From: Ornithinibacillus bavariensis
GTDB taxonomy: Bacteria > Bacillota > Bacilli > Bacillales > Amphibacillaceae
Assembly (NCBI RefSeq): GCF_018333235.1
Contig: NZ_BORP01000002.1
Location: forward strand, 522,935-586,934
Reading direction: 5' to 3'
DNA length: 64,000 bases
Part shown: positions 63,769 to 64,000 of the stretch, one piece after another
How the letters are laid out: every line of letters begins with the position of its first letter
Numbering within the stretch: position 1 is the stretch's first letter
The notes under the pieces: generated by a model
What the model saw: the letters and a program-made list of their open reading frames with translations, nothing else
What the model was told of the DNA's origin: nothing
Databases searched by the model: none
Made by a program: the position numbers and the translations under genes

Positions 63769-64000
63769 ATGTTTAAACATTATACCATGAATCAAGTAGT
63801 TTTGCCGTTAGATTTAGAAATAAAATTACAAGAAAATGATATTGCATACACCGTTAATGAATTAGTAGAAAGCATTCCAGAAGAGGCATTTGATGGTTTT
63901 TTGCGTGATACCGGTTGTCCAGCCTATCATCCACGAATGATGATGAAGATTATTTTGTGTGCTTATACGCAATCTGTTTTTTCAGGTAGAAAGATTGAGG
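63769..64000 (+). CDS. IS1182-family transposase, N-terminal part
   Basis: 77 residues visible, continuing beyond the window. The opening MFKHYTMNQVVLPLDLEIKL and YHPRMMMKIILCAYTQSVFS match the N-terminal domain of IS1182/IS5-related (DUF772) transposases. ATG preceded by GGAGG (63757-63761). DDE residues lie outside the window, so activity is not assessable. Confidence 0.9.
   Translation, partial: MFKHYTMNQVVLPLDLEIKLQENDIAYTVNELVESIPEEAFDGFLRDTGCPAYHPRMMMKIILCAYTQSVFSGRKIE

Larger units (their letters stand above)
63629..64000 (+). mobile_element. IS1182-family insertion sequence, left end (truncated by window)
   Basis: The left part begins with GAGGCTGGGACAAAA (from 63629), a typical end of IS1182-family elements, six bases after the preceding gene's stop. 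A terminator-like hairpin precedes the transposase gene, which runs past the window edge. The right end is not visible. Confidence 0.8.

Overview
The window looks like a chromosomal segment of a low-GC, endospore-forming Gram-positive bacterium of the Bacillaceae. I base this on AT-rich sequence, strong AGGAGG-type ribosome binding sites, frequent TTG/GTG starts, an alpha/beta-type small acid-soluble spore protein (36231-36425), a YndM/DUF2512 protein, a YitT protein and compact Rho-independent terminators. No rRNA, tRNA, CRISPR array or prophage was seen. The species cannot be fixed from sequence alone.

Layout. 1-2819: end of an M20 amidohydrolase, an enolase-superfamily N-succinylamino acid racemase/OSBS-like enzyme, and an exported cell-wall amidase. 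3463-5865: three exported coiled-coil proteins followed by their own type I signal peptidase. 6053-8380: a complete polar amino acid ABC transporter. 8420-16527 (mostly minus strand): proline dehydrogenase, an SDR-like protein, a DUF3006 protein, a ComEC-like MBL-HhH lipoprotein, YitT, a secreted lipase-like hydrolase and CorA. 16787-22597: a two-component system divergent from a frameshifted DUF418 gene and an ABC exporter. 22750-33967: small housekeeping and hypothetical genes, asparagine synthetase, a C39 peptidase behind a structured leader, a HAD phosphatase and an FAD oxidase. 34022-38318: a large AAA-LuxR regulator, the spore protein, and a C26/M19 peptidase pair.

38522-50195 is the most coherent block. 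It holds an intracellular GH20 hexosaminidase, a beta-propeller lactonase (frameshifted), an LplA/LplB/YtcP-type sugar ABC importer without ATPase, a DUF624 protein, an amidohydrolase/deacetylase, a SelA-like PLP ammonia-lyase, a KDG-type PfkB kinase and a GntR regulator. In order, these would convert an N-acetylated hexosamine aldonate (or oligosaccharides ending in one) to 2-keto-3-deoxy-6-phosphogluconate. A promoter with flanking direct repeats and a cre-like site precedes the importer.

50594-64000: two secreted proteins of unknown role, a MATE transporter, glpF-glpK-dhaK (no dhaL), a membrane trypsin-like protease with a zinc ribbon and five decapeptide W/Y/D repeats, an Lrp regulator next to a two-gene chromate transporter, a HAD phosphatase, a GNAT, a cysteine-cluster/pentapeptide-repeat protein, and the left end of an IS1182-family insertion sequence cut by the window edge.

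Two genes (DUF418 and lactonase) are each broken by what looks like one missing base, so either recent decay or sequencing error must be kept in mind.
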